This document shows positions 7,822 to 15,418 of a DNA stretch of 33,308 nt, piece by piece (the first letter of the stretch is position 1; each line of letters begins with the position of its first letter). The notes beneath the pieces were generated by a model. That model saw nothing but the letters and a program-made list of their open reading frames with translations. It was not told where the DNA came from and did not search any database. The stretch is from Eubacteriales bacterium (GTDB taxonomy: Bacteria; Bacillota; Clostridia; Oscillospirales; Oscillospiraceae). The position numbers and the translations under genes were made by a program. The DNA is taken from assembly GCA_030533415.1 (NCBI GenBank), contig JAUNJE010000031.1:1-33308 (forward strand). Direction: 5' to 3'.

Positions 7822-8056
7822 AAAACCATCTCCATTTCTTAGATTTTTCGCTATTTTGTTTGACAACATCCGCCAATTCTGATAAAATATACCCGGTTCC
7901 ACTTGGAACCGGGCGCTGTCATAATAGATTGAGGTGTGATTGCCACCGGCAATCAAAGAATTCTGATTCGCTGCGCGGAGCACCACGTGTAGGCGGTTAA
8001 CCCCCACTTTAGGGGGCAGCTTCTTCGCCCCCTGATCATACGAAAGGGGGGGCTGC
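7822..8056. other. Gap with hairpins upstream of the toxin
   Basis: No gene is seen. It holds a perfect 9-bp hairpin, CCCGGTTCC/GGAACCGGG (7892-7913), and a second hairpin, CCCCC...GGGGG, near 7998-8017. The latter is followed by more G and C runs just ahead of the toxin start, so the toxin mRNA probably has a folded 5' leader. Confidence 0.5.
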
Positions 8057-8143
8057 ATGATGAGTACATCCGAAGTTTTTCAACTTTGCCTTGTTATCAT
8101 TGGCGTTATCAGCCTCGTTTTACAGGCTACAAAGAAGAAGTAA
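8057..8143 (+). CDS. Holin-like type I toxin, 28 aa
   Basis: A tiny membrane protein, MMSTSEVFQLCLVIIG followed by VISLVLQATKKK. It has the layout of the putative holin-like toxin family (Hol-Tox, related in style to TxpA and BsrG): a short polar start, one membrane helix (residues 7-23) and a Lys-rich tail. AAAGGGGGGG precedes the two ATGs (8057 and 8060). The stop is followed at once by the AAGTAACCGC/GCGGTTACTT hairpin typical of these loci. A strong promoter on the other strand (8227-8254) would make an RNA overlapping its 3' end. Members of this family depolarise membranes when overproduced; here the role is probably element stabilisation. It is one of the few intact plus-strand genes in the island. 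Confidence 0.8.
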   Translation: MMSTSEVFQLCLVIIGVISLVLQATKKK

Positions 8144-8220
8144 CCGCCCTGGCCACCAACCTAGCGGTTACTTCATCGCAATGTTAGGGGGCTAACCGTC
8201 TATTGGCAGCGCCCTTTTCT
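8126..8220 (-). ncRNA. Predicted antisense antitoxin RNA of the holin-like toxin
   Basis: The RNA would start near 8220 from the promoter at 8227-8254 and run leftward through an AGGGGGC/GCGCCCT hairpin (about 8186-8214) into the toxin 3' end. The stem AAGTAACCGC/GCGGTTACTT (8138-8173) followed by TTCTTTG on this strand could terminate it. This convergent 3' overlap is the usual layout of type I systems of this family. The ends are estimated. Confidence 0.6.
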
Positions 8221-8226
8221 ATTGTT

Positions 8227-8254
8227 ATTATACCACGCTTCCGCCGAAAGTCAA
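8227..8254 (-). promoter_or_regulatory. Antitoxin promoter
   Basis: Minus strand: TTGACT (8249-8254), a 16-bp spacer TTCGGCGGAAGCGTGG and TATAAT (8227-8232). This is near-consensus. No protein gene lies close downstream on this strand. Confidence 0.75.
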
Positions 8255-8270
8255 GTGCGGGAGCGTGGTT

Positions 8271-9877
8271 TTATATTTGCCACTGGATCTCTGTTCCATT
8301 TGCCAGGCATACCAGGATACGTTCAGCGGAAAGCACTTTTACCGTATGTACCAGCTGCCGGATCAGGTTGTCATCCCACTGGGTAAGATGAGGGGAATAG
8401 CCTCTCAGCAGATCCTTTGTCACCTGGATCCGATCATAGGCCGTACCCTGTTCTCGAAGGTAAGCCTCCAGTGCGTCCCGCTGCTGTTTCAGCGATGCCA
8501 GTTCCTCGGTGTTAGCGCGGAACTGCCCGGTGTAGTCAGCGTTTGGATCCTCAGCTGCTTTTTGAAGCAGGCCGCAGAAGGTATTCTCCAATTTTTGAAT
8601 TTTGTTCTTTATCTCTCCCAGTGGCACCTGCTCTCCCGGTAAGCAGACGGTTTCCTCTACCGTTGTATCAACAATCTGATCCGCCAGTGATTTCTTGGGA
8701 CTCATCACGGAGTTGACCGCCTCCAGAATTGCCCGCTGGAGCGGTTCCTCGTCCAGGGTGGGGGAGTTGTGGCAGTATTTCTTTCCGTAGTCCAACCGGC
8801 TGATGCACCGCCAGACAACCCGCTTTTTTCCGTCCCGCTTCCAGCTGCACCTTCGGTACAGCGTCCCACACTCTCCGCACACCAGCCGCTCCGACAGCGC
8901 GTATTTGCTGGTGTAGCAGGAGCGGCCTGTGGGAGCCTGCTTGAGGGAGGGGCTTTTGAGAGCATTGCGCCTTGCCAGCTCCGCCTGGGCTGCGTTATAG
9001 GCATCCCGGCTGATAATGGCCGGGTGATTGTCCCGTACCAGATACATGGGAAGCTGGCCGACACCACCTTCTTGCTGATACAGTCGGAAACATAGGTTTT
9101 CTGCATCAGCACGTCCCCACAGTATTTTTCATTCAGCAGGACCGCCCGGACGGCGGGCATGGTCCATTTCTTTTCATTCCGGTAGGGAACGCCCTTTGCG
9201 TTTAGCTCCTCCTGGATCATCCGCAGGCTGTCTCCCATTCGAAACCGTTCAAATATCTTATCCACGACGGCTCCTTCTTCGGGAATAATTTGGGGATCCC
9301 CGTTCGCATCGATACAGTACCCGTAGAGTTTTTCGAACTGTACATGGGTTTTGCCCTCCCGCATGGCCTGACGTTTGCCCCAGGAGACATTCTTGGAGAT
9401 GGATTCGCTTTCCGACTGGGCGAAGGCTCCCAGCAGGGTGATAATCAGCTCACTGTCGGACTCCAATGTGTTGATGTTCTCCTTTTCAAATACCACGCCG
9501 ATGCCCAGCCTCTTCAGAATGCGGATGTATTTCAGGCAGTCCACCGTGTTCCGGGCGAACCGGGAGATGGACTTGGTCAGGATCAGGTCGATCTTCTTCT
9601 GCTTGCACATGTGGATCATGTGCAGGAATTCGGGACGCTTCTTGGCGGAGGTGCCGGTGATGCCCTCATCGGCAAAGATGCCCGCCATGGTCCACTCTGG
9701 GTTGGTCATGATCTTGCCGGTGTAATAGCTGCACTGGGCCTCATAGCTGGACTGCTGTTCTTCTTCCTCAGTGGATACCCGGCAGTAGGCGGCCACCCGG
9801 AGCTGCCGCCGCATAGCCTGATGGGGGGCAAACGGCTTTGCCGGAATGATGGTTACGGTTTTCTTTCTTTCGCTCAT
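8271..9877 (-). pseudogene. Large serine recombinase, frameshifted (third of three)
   Basis: The first frame (from 9877) has the resolvase catalytic domain with nucleophile Ser35 in AAYCRVST, then DEGITGTSAKKRPEF and KSISRFARNTVDCLKYIR, and the recombinase domain (YGYCIDANGDPQIIPEEG...LLNEKYCGDVLMQKTY). Near 9050-9065 the frame breaks after SDCISKKVV; the rest (8271-9047: MYLVRDNHPAIISRDAYNAAQ, zinc ribbon CGECG...C, and coiled coil) continues in another frame. One missing base explains it. Together it would be about 535 residues, the normal size. Its ATG overlaps the stop of 9874-10629 by four bases (ATGA). It is probably inactive unless the shift is a sequencing error or is bypassed. Confidence 0.85.
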
Positions 9878-10629
9878 GGTACACTCTCCTTTCCGATGAT
9901 CTGGCCATTCTTTAGCTTGACGGTGACTGCACCGTTTCCGTCCACGATAACAGTGCGGACAGCCTGACGAATCACTTCCGCGTCTAATTCGGACATAGGT
10001 TTTTGTTCTTGGAACAATTTCTGAAGACGCTGGGTTTCATATTCTTCCGAGCCAATGGTTTCGTACCGTGCCGACGCCAGGTCAAAAATGGTCTTTTCCG
10101 CCTGTTCCTCGTCTACGGGCAGCTGCCGGAGCAAATCGTCTACGGTGGCTTCCAGGGCGGTCACGGCGGGGCTGCTTCCTGCTGGCGTGCTTGGAGACTG
10201 AATCAATGATGGTGATTGGATCAGCTTATTCAGCAAAGCCAAGACTTCCAATTCTATCTGTGGGAAAACTTTGTAATTACATTTCTGCCGCAGGAGCTTC
10301 TGTGCCTGGGTCTGCTGGATGGGGGCAGAGCGCTTGCTCCGTTTTTCCGTGACGCTCTGAAACAGGGTGAAGGGGATCAGCTGCGGGTAGGGGGGAAGAC
10401 CTGTATACCGTCCGTCTGCTAAGATTCTTGCAATCATGTTCTTGTTCCATGGCTTGTCCCCATCATAGGGGATGCCCCATTCCTTCATGGCGTTGGTCAG
10501 ATCCAGAAAGGATTTTCCCTGGTCATATTCCCGGAATAGATACCGCACCGCGGAGGCTTCCTCCGGGTGGATCACGATCTGACCCAGCTCCATTTTGTAG
10601 CCGAATGGCTGCTTTCGGTTGCTGCCCAT
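9874..10629 (-). CDS. Recombinase-domain protein lacking the catalytic domain
   Basis: 251 residues. It has the middle recombinase (DNA-binding) domain of large serine recombinases: PFGYKMELGQIVIHPEEASAVRYLFREYDQGKSFLDLTNAMKEWGIPYDGDKPWNKNMIARILADGRYTG, in register with its neighbours. It starts directly with this domain, so the resolvase domain with the catalytic serine is absent. The zinc ribbon is also reduced, and a helical C-terminal part ends VIVDGNGAVTVKLKNGQIIG. It overlaps both neighbours (TAATG at 10629, ATGA at 9874). It may act as an accessory or directionality subunit bound to one site; this is inference from the layout. Confidence 0.8.
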   Translation of the reverse strand: MGSNRKQPFGYKMELGQIVIHPEEASAVRYLFREYDQGKSFLDLTNAMKEWGIPYDGDKPWNKNMIARILADGRYTGLPPYPQLIPFTLFQSVTEKRSKRSAPIQQTQAQKLLRQKCNYKVFPQIELEVLALLNKLIQSPSLIQSPSTPAGSSPAVTALEATVDDLLRQLPVDEEQAEKTIFDLASARYETIGSEEYETQRLQKLFQEQKPMSELDAEVIRQAVRTVIVDGNGAVTVKLKNGQIIGKESVP

Positions 10630-12200
10630 TACCGCACCGTCCTTTCGATTTGCTCCGGTAGCTCCAGCCCATTGATAAGCCGGAAGCGGATCCGCTCATT
10701 GCTTTCCACAATGATTTTCTCAACCAACTCGCGGAACAGTTCCCCATCGAAGGAATCCAGATTTTCCGGCCCGTACTCGAGAATTTCCATCAGCTCACGG
10801 GTTTTGGAGAGGGCGTCGTTTCCGTCCCGCTCCAGGAGTTTCTCTTTCTGCCGCTTTGCCTTGCGGAGCTGCTGCGCCAGTTGGTTGGTTTGGGATATAA
10901 AAATGTCAGGGTCAACGGCTCCCTGCTGGTTCAGCACGGTAAGCATGTGACTCTGACTGGATAGGTTGGATATTTGTTTGTTGAGTTCGATCACGTCTGG
11001 GTGCCACAGCATCTGGCGGCTACGGACGGCAATGAGAGAATCCTTTAGCTCCCTGAGGAGATTTCCGTGTTTCAGCTTGTAGTAACAGCGGAGAAATGCT
11101 TGCGTAATTTCATCTTCAGGAATTTGTGTAATGGTACAGTTTCGTGTTCTTTTTTTGTCACGGCCAATACAAGCCCAATATACGATGTCATTGACAACCT
11201 TTCTTCGGAACGTTGCTCCACAGCACCCACACTGGATTTTTTCCCGGTAGGGGGCATTTTCCGCCTTTTCTCGGATAATGCGTTGTGAGCGGCTTTCCAA
11301 CAGAAGATTGGCTTGCTGAAATACTTCCTCACTGATAATAGCGGGGTGGGTGTTTTTCACAAAATAGGAATCCACGCTCCCGTCATTCTTTAGGCTTCGG
11401 AATGGAAGGGTATCTGTTGTATAGTATTTTTGCCAGAGAGAGTCTCCCGTATATTTCTCATTGCTTAGAATATACCGAACGGAAGATGCATCCCAAGCAC
11501 ATTTTCCATTTTTACAGGGTATCTTTTCTTCCCGTAAGGCTTTGGCGATATTCTCTGTGCTGACGCCTGACAAATATTCCTCAAATATGCGTTTTACAAT
11601 CGCTGCCTGATTAGGTTCTGCTTCAATGTAATTCCCGTTTCGAATATATCCATAGGGGAGATAATGCGGTATGAAATCGCCGTTCTGCATTCGCTTTAGG
11701 TAGCTCCACCTCATATTTTGGGAAATGGATTCACTTTCCGCCTGGGCGCAGGAGGCCAGTACAGCGGTCAGCATTTCCCCGGATACCACGCTGGTGTCAA
11801 TGTTCTGCTCATCAAAGACCACGCTGATGCCCAGGGCTTTCAGCTCGCGAATGGCTTTCAGGCAGTCCGTCGTGTTTCTTGCGAACCGGGAGATGGACTT
11901 GACCAGCACCTTATCGATCTTGCCTTTGCGGCAGTCCGAAAGCAGGCGCTGAAAGTCGGGGCGCTTCTTGGCGGAGGTGCCGGTGATGCCCTCGTCGGCA
12001 TAAATGTCTACCAGTGTCCAGTTTTCCTTGCCGGTGATGAGTGCCGTGTAGTAGGCATTCTGGGCGGCGAAGCTGTTCTTCTGGTCTTCCGAATCCGAGC
12101 TGACCCGGCAGTAAGCCGCGACCCTCAGCTGGATGGTTTCCGGCGCTTGATTCGCCGGGATGACAATCGTTTTTCTCGCAAGGTTATCTGCCGCTGCCAT
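10629..12200 (-). CDS. Large serine recombinase (integrase), intact (first of three)
   Basis: 523 residues, the one complete recombinase here. N-terminal resolvase domain: AAYCRVSS with nucleophile Ser at about 34, DEGITGTSAKKRPDFQRLL, KSISRFARNTTDCLKAIREL and the CAQAESESISQNMRWS helix. The recombinase domain covers about residues 180-290 (YLPYGYIRNGNYIEAEPNQAAIVKRIF...SNEKYTGD). A zinc ribbon follows (CGCCGATFRRK...WACIGRDKK...C), then a long coiled coil and the C-terminal RIRFRLINGLELP. Such enzymes cut and exchange attachment sites with a 2-bp crossover. The ATG has AGGAGGTG six bases upstream. It is the first of a coupled trio and probably the element's own integrase. Confidence 0.92.
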   Translation of the reverse strand: MAAADNLARKTIVIPANQAPETIQLRVAAYCRVSSDSEDQKNSFAAQNAYYTALITGKENWTLVDIYADEGITGTSAKKRPDFQRLLSDCRKGKIDKVLVKSISRFARNTTDCLKAIRELKALGISVVFDEQNIDTSVVSGEMLTAVLASCAQAESESISQNMRWSYLKRMQNGDFIPHYLPYGYIRNGNYIEAEPNQAAIVKRIFEEYLSGVSTENIAKALREEKIPCKNGKCAWDASSVRYILSNEKYTGDSLWQKYYTTDTLPFRSLKNDGSVDSYFVKNTHPAIISEEVFQQANLLLESRSQRIIREKAENAPYREKIQCGCCGATFRRKVVNDIVYWACIGRDKKRTRNCTITQIPEDEITQAFLRCYYKLKHGNLLRELKDSLIAVRSRQMLWHPDVIELNKQISNLSSQSHMLTVLNQQGAVDPDIFISQTNQLAQQLRKAKRQKEKLLERDGNDALSKTRELMEILEYGPENLDSFDGELFRELVEKIIVESNERIRFRLINGLELPEQIERTVR

Positions 12201-12272
12201 GAACTTCACCTCCTGTCAGCAACACACAATACCACACTCTTTTTCATAAAGCTAGTGATTTTCTGAACTTTT

Positions 12273-12416
12273 CTAAAGAGAAATAAGCACATCCGCACCG
12301 GTTTTCTGGGCGATTCTGGCAGCGATGCGTTTTGCTTCCGCATATGTAAAGGCACCTGCCTCGACAAGCTGCCGGAGTAGATTCAGGATGCCGCAGTAAT
12401 CTACATTCTTATCCAA
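12273..12416 (-). CDS. 47-aa conserved-looking small protein of the recombinase module
   Basis: A TTG start has GGAGG eight bases upstream. The product starts MDKNVDYCGILNLLRQLVEA and continues GAFTYAEAKRIAARIAQKTG ADVLISL. It is amphipathic and helical; the G-x-x-T/S-x-x-E-A-K pattern resembles short SHOCT-like motifs. I do not know its function. It sits 72 bp ahead of the intact recombinase on the same strand, and a perfect terminator hairpin lies directly upstream of its ribosome site. The strong ribosome site and clean codon use make it a likely real gene, perhaps an accessory factor for recombination. Confidence 0.6.
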   Translation of the reverse strand: MDKNVDYCGILNLLRQLVEAGAFTYAEAKRIAARIAQKTGADVLISL

Positions 12417-12432
12417 AATGATTTCCTCCTAA

Positions 12433-12486
12433 ATGCAAAAAGCCGCCCTGCTGTCTGCGCCAACGCGCAAAAACAGCAGGGCGGCT
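12433..12486 (-). terminator. Terminator directly ahead of the 47-aa gene
   Basis: A perfect 14-bp stem AGCCGCCCTGCTGT/ACAGCAGGGCGGCT is followed on the minus strand by TTTTTGCATTT, and six bases later by the GGAGG of the 12416 gene. It either ends transcription from the sigma-factor side or acts as an attenuator for the recombinase operon. Confidence 0.75.
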
Positions 12487-12917
12487 CCCTTCTGAAATTT
12501 GAATGTTTACAACAGCCTGTATTTGACACTACTTCCCCAGGCAAGGGCAGAAGCGGAAACCGCGCCTGGCCGCGCGTCACGGGACTTTCACCCCTCCGAG
12601 GATCTCTCCGAGCTGCCCCTTTCGGGACAGGAGTACCAACGTTGGTGCTGTCATCGCAAGACAGACCGGCCATGATCTGCTTCCTGGACGGTTGGACCCG
12701 CTCACCACCTTATTTGCCGCTTTCATGCAGATTCTCTGCACAGGTGGGTCACCGCGCTCCCTCCAGTGTCGCTTGCCCATTCTCTGTCTATACAAGGCAC
12801 ACCAACGGATGTATTTCCGTTTCTGGATATTTACTTGAGAAGGTTCACGGGGGTAGGATTGCTTTTTTATGCCCCTCACTACTTATCCAGTTTCAGAGAC
12901 ACTTTGAAAACAAAAAT
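12487..12917 (-). other. Non-coding stretch, possibly a structured RNA
   Basis: About 430 bp between the sigma-like gene and the terminator. No convincing gene is seen; a 100-codon frame starting GTG at 12879 has unusual composition and no clear family. Read on the minus strand it is rich in stems: CCCGAAAGGGG near 12615, GGGTGAAAGTCCCG near 12585, GCGCGGCCAGGCGCGG, and a palindrome ACCAACGTTGGT at 12634-12645. Its density of small stems and its GTGAAAGTCC element suggest a folded RNA, perhaps a group II intron-like remnant; no reverse transcriptase is present. Confidence 0.35.
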
Positions 12918-13349
12918 TCAAAAACTTCCCATAAAATCCATAAATATTCTCATCTTCGACAATATTTTTCTGCGCCTTTTATTGATGCCCATTTGACTGC
13001 TTCCCTTCTTCTGCGCATATTCTCTTTCGGTCAGCCCCTCGAAGTATATCGCATAGATCAACTCCCGCTCCGCGCTTGTGAGGGCAGCCATTGCACGATG
13101 GAGTTTGAGATGGATGTCTTTGGCAATAGCTTGTTCCTCCAGGCTTGGACTGGCCAAATCTGGGAAGGTTTCTTCTCCAACAGTTTCCCCATTGTCCAGC
13201 GCGTCGTAGGAAAACACACCATGCTCCTGCTTCTTTTCCTCCTGCCAGCGCTCCTGCCGCTCCATGCGAAAGTAAGCGTAATAAACCTCCGGGGTCACCT
13301 CTATCGGCGCCCCCTCAATTTTAATCATGTACTTCTCATTATCTGCCAT
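12918..13349 (-). CDS. Sigma-70-like factor (region 4 HTH), element-borne
   Basis: 143 residues. The C-terminal part LHRAMAALTSAERELIYAIYFEGLTEREYAQKKGSSQMGINKRRRKILSKMRIFM is a sigma region 4 helix-turn-helix. The N-terminal half (EVYYAYFRMERQERWQEEKKQEHGVFSYDALD) matches the small sigma-like proteins found in clostridial integrative elements rather than a full sigma factor, since regions 1-3 are absent. The ATG has GGAGGT seven to eight bases upstream. It lies upstream of the recombinase operon on the same strand, so it may control excision genes. Confidence 0.8.
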   Translation of the reverse strand: MADNEKYMIKIEGAPIEVTPEVYYAYFRMERQERWQEEKKQEHGVFSYDALDNGETVGEETFPDLASPSLEEQAIAKDIHLKLHRAMAALTSAERELIYAIYFEGLTEREYAQKKGSSQMGINKRRRKILSKMRIFMDFMGSF

Positions 13350-13576
13350 GTTGCAGACCTCCTTAGAAATTTGATTATGAATGGATCAAATTTCAGAAGG
13401 AGGTCCCCGAATTCTCTCTAAAAATGCTGGTGCTTTTTTGTATAATACGGAGAATTTTACAAAAGATGCCCTATCTATGTGGAACTGTGACTTATTCCAG
13501 CAGAAAAAATAACACCGTTCCGCAAAACCTGCTATTTTCTGATAGCAGATTTTATAGAGCAGTGTCGAAAAATTTA

Positions 13577-14037
13577 AGGGCGCAAGCAGTATGTTCACTG
13601 CTTGCGCCCTCAGACCGTCGAGGAACCCCAGTTTTGCATCAAGCAAGACTGGGGTTCCTTGTAAATATAGGGAAATGGAACACCATAATGCCAGAAATGG
13701 AGTGGAAGTGGGTGCCCCTCCAATTCCATTTTGCAAACTTTTTTAAGTTCATGGCAGCAAATTTAAGCTTTACCCAGTTCTTAGCCTGGGCCAAGCCTGT
13801 GTATCTGGTATATCGCATCCCATGCGGTTCTTTGGCATCAGCTCTCGCTTTGTACATCTTCTTTGGCACCAAGCTCTCTGTGTCGTCGATCTCAAATACC
13901 CCGCGCTCCATTTTTCCGTGTTCCAGCATCTTACATCACCCACGTCTATTATACCATAAGTAACGGAAAAAGCCCAGCAAAAGCTGGACTTTTCGACACT
14001 CTGAGGGCACAAGCAGTATGTTCACTGCTTGCGCCCT
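13577..14037. mobile_element. IS1182-type remnant between two near-identical hairpins
   Basis: Two 34-bp palindromes bound the segment: AGGGCGCAAGCAGT/ACTGCTTGCGCCCT (13577-13610) and AGGGCACAAGCAGT/ACTGCTTGCGCCCT (14004-14037). Inside them, inward-facing ends CAGACCGTCGA and CAGAGTGTCGA are related terminal repeats. A terminator-like stem AGGAACCCCAGT/ACTGGGGTTCCT lies at 13621-13659. Only the tail of a transposase remains. Confidence 0.6.
13639..13929 (-). pseudogene. IS1182-family transposase, C-terminal fragment
   Basis: The stretch KARADAKEPHGMRYTRYTGLAQAKNWVKLKFAAMNLKKFAKW matches the end of IS1182-type DDE transposases (the Y-x-G-L-A-x-x-x-x-W-x-x-x-x-A-A-M-N-L-K-K pattern). All catalytic residues lie in the missing N-terminal part. 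The last 30 codons (THFHSISGIMVFHFPIF) run into non-homologous sequence. It is a dead fragment. Confidence 0.7.
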
Positions 14038-14068
14038 ATATGTAGGATAGATATATTTTGAAATAGGT

Positions 14069-15073
14069 CTATAGTATGTTGCCACAAATACCATACACTA
14101 TTGCAGGCATTAGCATAATTGATAAAACTTGCAGCGATATTATCATAGTCATAACCGCTAGTGAAAACTCACAAGCGCCAATGCCAGATATTATATGCGC
14201 AAAATACTTTAACATCAAGATGAGCAGCTCATGGAACTGCGCCCCAGCTACTCTCCGCTGGGCCATGGAGTGAATGCGCTGGAAATCCAGGATATCGTAA
14301 TCCTTATACAGCTCCCGCACCTCCGGGAAGTCCGCCTGGGAAATGAGCCACTTGCCCTTGCACTGTGCCAGGGTGTCCCGAAGAAGGACGTGCTGCTCCC
14401 AGTCAAAGTCCGCGTCGTAGACATACTCGCTGCTGAAATAGGGTGGGTCGCCGTAGAAAAAGGCGTCCTCCCGGTCATAGTGGGGAATAAGCGTCTCGAA
14501 GCTCTGATTCTCAATAATGACATTGGCCAGGCGGAAAGACAATTCACTCAACTGGTCAAATACGGTAAAGACATTGAAGGGCTGGCAGGCGAAGCTCCGG
14601 CCGGAACTGGAATAGGAGTTTCGGACGCGCATAAAGTACGCCGCGGCCTGCCGCACCTCCTGGTAGTCAGCCCGCTTGTTTAGCGCCGCTTTTATTTCCT
14701 CCGCCCACTCTTTGGGAATAAGCCGGTCAATGATTTCGATTTGAGTGGGCAGGTGAGCAACAACTTCGTCCTTGCTAGTCTCAAAATGAAGCCAGCGCTG
14801 GAATTCCGACCGGGAATTCAGGGGCAGCAGCCCCAGCTCCAGAAGCAGCTCCGCTGGGCGGTTTCGGACACAGCGGAACAGGTTCACCAGTTCGCCGTCG
14901 ATGTCGTTATAGACCTCGAACTTACATGGCTCCTTCCCAAGCAGCACAGCGCCGGAGCCGCCAAAGATATCGATGTAACGTCCGTATTCCTTTGGGAATA
15001 CGGCGTAAAGAATCGGCAGCAGGTTTGTTTTGTTGCCGATTCGGGTAATGGGTGTTCTGATAGGCTAGTTCAC
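14069..15073 (-). pseudogene. DNA adenine methylase (Dam/D12 class), broken at both ends
   Basis: The frame reads IRTPITRIGNKTNLLPILYA, then YGRYIDIFGGSGAVLLGKE (SAM-binding FGGSG), YNDIDGELVNLFRCVRNRP, and later the catalytic DPPY (in FFYGDPPYFSSEYVY). These are hallmarks of Dam-type N6-adenine methyltransferases carried by integrative elements. No good start exists: the best one, GTG at 15073, is followed two codons later by TAG, so a nonsense mutation at codon 3 is likely; the next ATG (14947) would remove FGGSG. After AGAQFHELLI the C-terminus becomes an AT-rich hydrophobic tail of 45 residues unlike the family, so the end is probably replaced by foreign DNA next to the IS1182 remnant. 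Confidence 0.7.
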
Positions 15074-15203
15074 ACTCCTCACAAAAAGAAAGAGCCGGAA
15101 GGATGATCTGGACGGAGATCCCATTCCGGCAAGTAACCAATGTTCTTCCATTTTTCCTGGAGCGCCTGTCCTTGAACACCGGATAGTTGAATTTTGTTTT
15201 CAA
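14922..15203 (-). CDS. Small protein overlapping the dam remnant, uncertain
   Basis: A TTG start follows GGAGGTG closely. The first 45 residues (MKTKFNYPVFKDRRSRKNGR...CRNGISVQIILPALSFCEEC) look like a real small protein with a CxxC pair. The remaining half overlaps the dam frame and is rich in Arg (RYLWRLRRCAAW), like an out-of-frame read. The original gene probably ended near the dam start and has lost its stop, or only its N-terminal half is meaningful. Function unknown. Confidence 0.4.
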   Translation of the reverse strand: MKTKFNYPVFKDRRSRKNGRTLVTCRNGISVQIILPALSFCEECELAYQNTHYPNRQQNKPAADSLRRIPKGIRTLHRYLWRLRRCAAWEGAM

Positions 15204-15356
15204 AAAAATCACCTCCAGCGGCGTAAATGCCGCATTGCTTTTTTAACCACTGATTTGTTTGGATCCTTCCCGGTTTATTGGACGGAATCTGTGCTACAAT
15301 TTTGCAGTCAGCCATGGGAAATGTGTTTGGAACAAGCTTTTTCAAAAAGTCAAGTC

Positions 15357-15385
15357 TTGTTCTTGCAACTATTTCATGGTATAAT
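15357..15385 (+). promoter_or_regulatory. Promoter of the 107-aa gene
   Basis: TTGTTC (15357-15362), a 17-bp spacer and a perfect TATAAT (15380-15385), 34 bp before the ATG at 15419. Confidence 0.7.
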
Positions 15386-15418
15386 CCCGCCTAGCGCGAA
15401 CCAAAAGGAGAGACAGAT

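Noticed and set aside
9040-9070. Programmed ribosomal frameshifting in the third recombinase
   Set aside because: No slippery heptamer or obvious downstream stimulatory stem at the break; simple base loss explains it.
12577-12879. A 100-codon frame starting with GTG
   Set aside because: Arg/Lys-rich with no recognisable domain and no clear ribosome site, lying in a stem-rich region; kept only as an uncertain non-coding region.
13577-14037. Possible CRISPR because of repeated palindromes
   Set aside because: Only two copies, about 430 bp apart, with a transposase fragment between them and no cas genes.
15079-15345. An 88-codon minus-strand frame with a TTG start
   Set aside because: No ribosome site at its start, while the overlapping frame from 15203 has a strong GGAGGTG; less likely to be the gene.
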